Shown piece after piece: positions 9,803-11,368 of a stretch of 11,368 nt of DNA; position 1 is the first letter of the stretch, and the number at the start of each line of letters is the position of its first letter. Below the pieces are notes generated by a model. The model saw only the letters and a program-made list of their open reading frames with translations. It was not told where the DNA came from and searched no databases. This DNA is from CAZBDU01 sp964490725. GTDB taxonomy: Bacteria > Spirochaetota > Spirochaetia > SZUA-6 > DRHE01. The stretch is from the NCBI GenBank assembly GCA_964490725.1, contig CAZBDU010000134.1, forward strand, positions 1 through 11,368. Reading direction: 5' to 3'. The position numbers and the translations under genes are program-made.

Positions 9803-11368
9803 ATGAGTCGCCGCGGGCAGCAGGTGCAACGGGGAGGCAGGGCCGGAAGGATCCTGAGGATTCTGGGGCCCGTGGTCGGAGTGACCGTTTTCTCCCTGGC
9901 TCTCTGGGTGCTGGTGAGGGAGTTGCGCACCTACAAGCCGCAGCAGATTCTGCACCATCTTGCCACCCTGCCGGTGCCGCGGGTGCTGCTGTCCCTGCTG
10001 TGCGCCGCCGCGGGCTACGCGGCGGCCACCGGCTACGACACCCTGGGGGCACGCTACCTCGGCCACCCCCTCCCGTACCGCCGTACCGCGCTGGCCTCCT
10101 TCATCGGCACGGCGTTCGCCAACAACATGGGCCTGGGGATCCTGACCGGTGGGTCGGTGCGTCTGCGGCTGTACTCCGCCTGGGGGCTGTCCCTGGTGGA
10201 GATCAGCAGGCTGGTGGCCTTCTACACGCTGACCCTCTGGCTGGGTTTCTTCTGGATGGGCGGGCTGGCCTTCACGGTGGACCCCATACCCCTTCCGGAG
10301 ATCCTCCACCTCCCGCTCGCCACCGCCCGTCCCTTCGGCATTCTCTTTCTGGCCGTGGTCGGGGCCTACTTCGCGGCCGCTATGCTCGTCAGACATCCGG
10401 TGCGCGTGCTGGGGCACGCGTTTCCCCTTCCCCCCGCCCGCTTCCTGCCCCTGCAGATCGGCATCGCCACCCTGGACTGGTCCTTTGCCGGCGCCGCGCT
10501 GTATCTGCTCCTGCCTTCGGCGCAGATGGCGTTTCCGCGCTTCCTGGGCCTGTACCTGCTGGCGCTCCTGTCCGGCATCATCAGCCAGGTTCCCGGTGGG
10601 CTGGGGGTCTTCGAGACGGTGTTCGTGCTGCTGATGTCGGGGCGCCTTCCCGCCACCACGGTGCTGGGATCGCTTCTGGCCTTCCGGGGCATCTTCTACC
10701 TGCTGCCCCTGAGCGCGGCGCTGCTCCTGTTGGGAGCGCAGGAGCTGGCGCGGCGCACCTTCTTCAGGCGCGCGGCTCAGGCGGTGGGGCGCTGGTCCTC
10801 GGCGGTGGCGCCCCCGCTGCTGGCCGCCACCGCGGCTCTGGGCGGCCTGGTGCTGCTGCTCTCGGGGGTCACCCCGTCGCAGCAGCACCGGCTTCTGTGG
10901 CTGTCCCGCGTCCTGCCCCTGGCGGTGATCGAGGCCTCCCACTTTCTGGCCAGCGTCGTGGGGGTTGGGCTGCTGGCGCTGGCGCGCGGGCTGGCCCGCA
11001 GGCTGGATGCAGCCTACTACCTGAGCCTGGCGCTGCTGGCGGCGGGGGCCCTGCTCTCTGTGCTGAAGGGGCTGCACTACGAAGAGGCCCTGGTTCTGGG
11101 CTTCCTTTTTCTGCTGCTGCTGCCCAGCCGCCGGCACTTCTACCGCCGCTCGCTTCTTCTCAGCCCCTCCCTCGGTCTCGGCTGGATCGCCGCCGTGGCG
11201 CTGGCGTTGATCGGCGCCTCGGGGGTGGCCTGGTTCCTGCACGGCCGGCCGGCCTACAGTCGCGACCTGTGGTGGACCTTTGCCCTGGAGGCGGCCGCGC
11301 CGCGGGCGCTGCGGGCCCTGGCCGGGACGGCGGTCGCCGCCCTGGGGGCGGGGCTCGTGCTCCTGCTG
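9803..11368 (+). CDS. mprF: Lysyl-phosphatidylglycerol synthase/flippase MprF, membrane part (3' end outside the window)
   Basis: MprF transfers lysine (or another amino acid) from aminoacyl-tRNA to phosphatidylglycerol and flips the product to the outer leaflet, lowering the negative surface charge and giving resistance to cationic peptides. The frame is open from ATG 9803 to the window end (522 codons, no stop). The N-terminus is Arg-rich (MSRRGQQVQRGGRAGR) before the first membrane helix (about 19-38), followed by many hydrophobic segments. Family landmarks: GYDTLGARYLGHPLPY (77-92), FANNMGLGILTGGSVRLRLY (105-124), SQVPGGLGVFE (261-271), and SHFLASVVGV with LARRLDAAYY and LKGLHYEEA (about 379-429), which mark a full-length two-part MprF and not the short flippase-like paralogue (UPF0104). 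The cytosolic synthase domain (DUF2156) should follow beyond the edge. It is separated from pdhC by 89 bp with its own promoter candidate, so it is probably a separate unit. Confidence 0.92.
   Translation, partial: MSRRGQQVQRGGRAGRILRILGPVVGVTVFSLALWVLVRELRTYKPQQILHHLATLPVPRVLLSLLCAAAGYAAATGYDTLGARYLGHPLPYRRTALASFIGTAFANNMGLGILTGGSVRLRLYSAWGLSLVEISRLVAFYTLTLWLGFFWMGGLAFTVDPIPLPEILHLPLATARPFGILFLAVVGAYFAAAMLVRHPVRVLGHAFPLPPARFLPLQIGIATLDWSFAGAALYLLLPSAQMAFPRFLGLYLLALLSGIISQVPGGLGVFETVFVLLMSGRLPATTVLGSLLAFRGIFYLLPLSAALLLLGAQELARRTFFRRAAQAVGRWSSAVAPPLLAATAALGGLVLLLSGVTPSQQHRLLWLSRVLPLAVIEASHFLASVVGVGLLALARGLARRLDAAYYLSLALLAAGALLSVLKGLHYEEALVLGFLFLLLLPSRRHFYRRSLLLSPSLGLGWIAAVALALIGASGVAWFLHGRPAYSRDLWWTFALEAAAPRALRALAGTAVAALGAGLVLLL

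Noticed and set aside
9638..11242. 534-codon open frame on the minus strand opposite mprF
   Set aside because: The translation is Gln/Gly/Arg/Pro-rich and repetitive, the mirror of Leu/Ala/Gly-rich membrane codons. The plus strand encodes a clear MprF.

Overview
The window is GC-rich bacterial DNA with tightly packed genes, clear Shine-Dalgarno sites, GTG as well as ATG starts, and codons ending mostly in G or C. No marker in it fixes the lineage. The pdhA-pdhB-pdhC order and the PdhA/PdhB sequences resemble Bacillus-type pyruvate dehydrogenase, while MprF resembles forms found in many phyla. I therefore stop at 'high-GC bacterium, lineage undetermined'. It is core metabolism plus an envelope gene. 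I see no mobile element, CRISPR array, rRNA, tRNA or phage gene.

Left part, minus strand (49-6044): gltB, then gltD, the two subunits of NADPH-dependent glutamate synthase (GOGAT). Stop and start codons overlap as TGATG. gltB looks intact and complete. gltD is full length by homology but is cut by an in-frame TAA at codon 251 (739-741), between the Fe-S/FAD half and the NADPH-binding half. No frameshift is involved. It may be a real pseudogene, a split gene with reinitiation, or a one-base sequence error. Bases 1-48, downstream of gltD, hold no gene.

Middle (6045-6249): a 205-bp divergent promoter region. It contains a perfect TTGACA for the gltB direction, a TTGCCT/TATAGG candidate for the pdhA direction, a 7-bp GC inverted repeat enclosing two GCAACCCC copies, and two more short tandem duplications next to each other.

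Right part, plus strand (6250-9713): pdhA-pdhB-pdhC, the E1 alpha, E1 beta and E2 components of a pyruvate (or related 2-oxo acid) dehydrogenase complex. pdhA and pdhB overlap as GTGA. The pdhB ribosome binding site lies in the 3' arm of a hairpin inside the end of pdhA, which suggests translational coupling. pdhC follows after 9 bp. No E3 (lipoamide dehydrogenase) gene follows, so E3 must be encoded elsewhere. PdhA has GEG in place of the usual GDG in its thiamine diphosphate motif.

An 89-bp gap (9714-9802) with strong hairpins and a TACAAT -10 box very close to the ATG leads to mprF, a lysyl-phosphatidylglycerol synthase/flippase. Its membrane part fills the rest of the window and runs off the right edge.

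Together the genes make glutamate from 2-oxoglutarate and glutamine, feed acetyl-CoA into central metabolism, and modify membrane lipid charge. Divergent gltBD and pdhABC from one control region could allow joint carbon/nitrogen control, but that is inference. I found no convincing undescribed system. The best leads are the interrupted gltD, the structured control region, the pdhA/pdhB coupling hairpin and the GEG variant.
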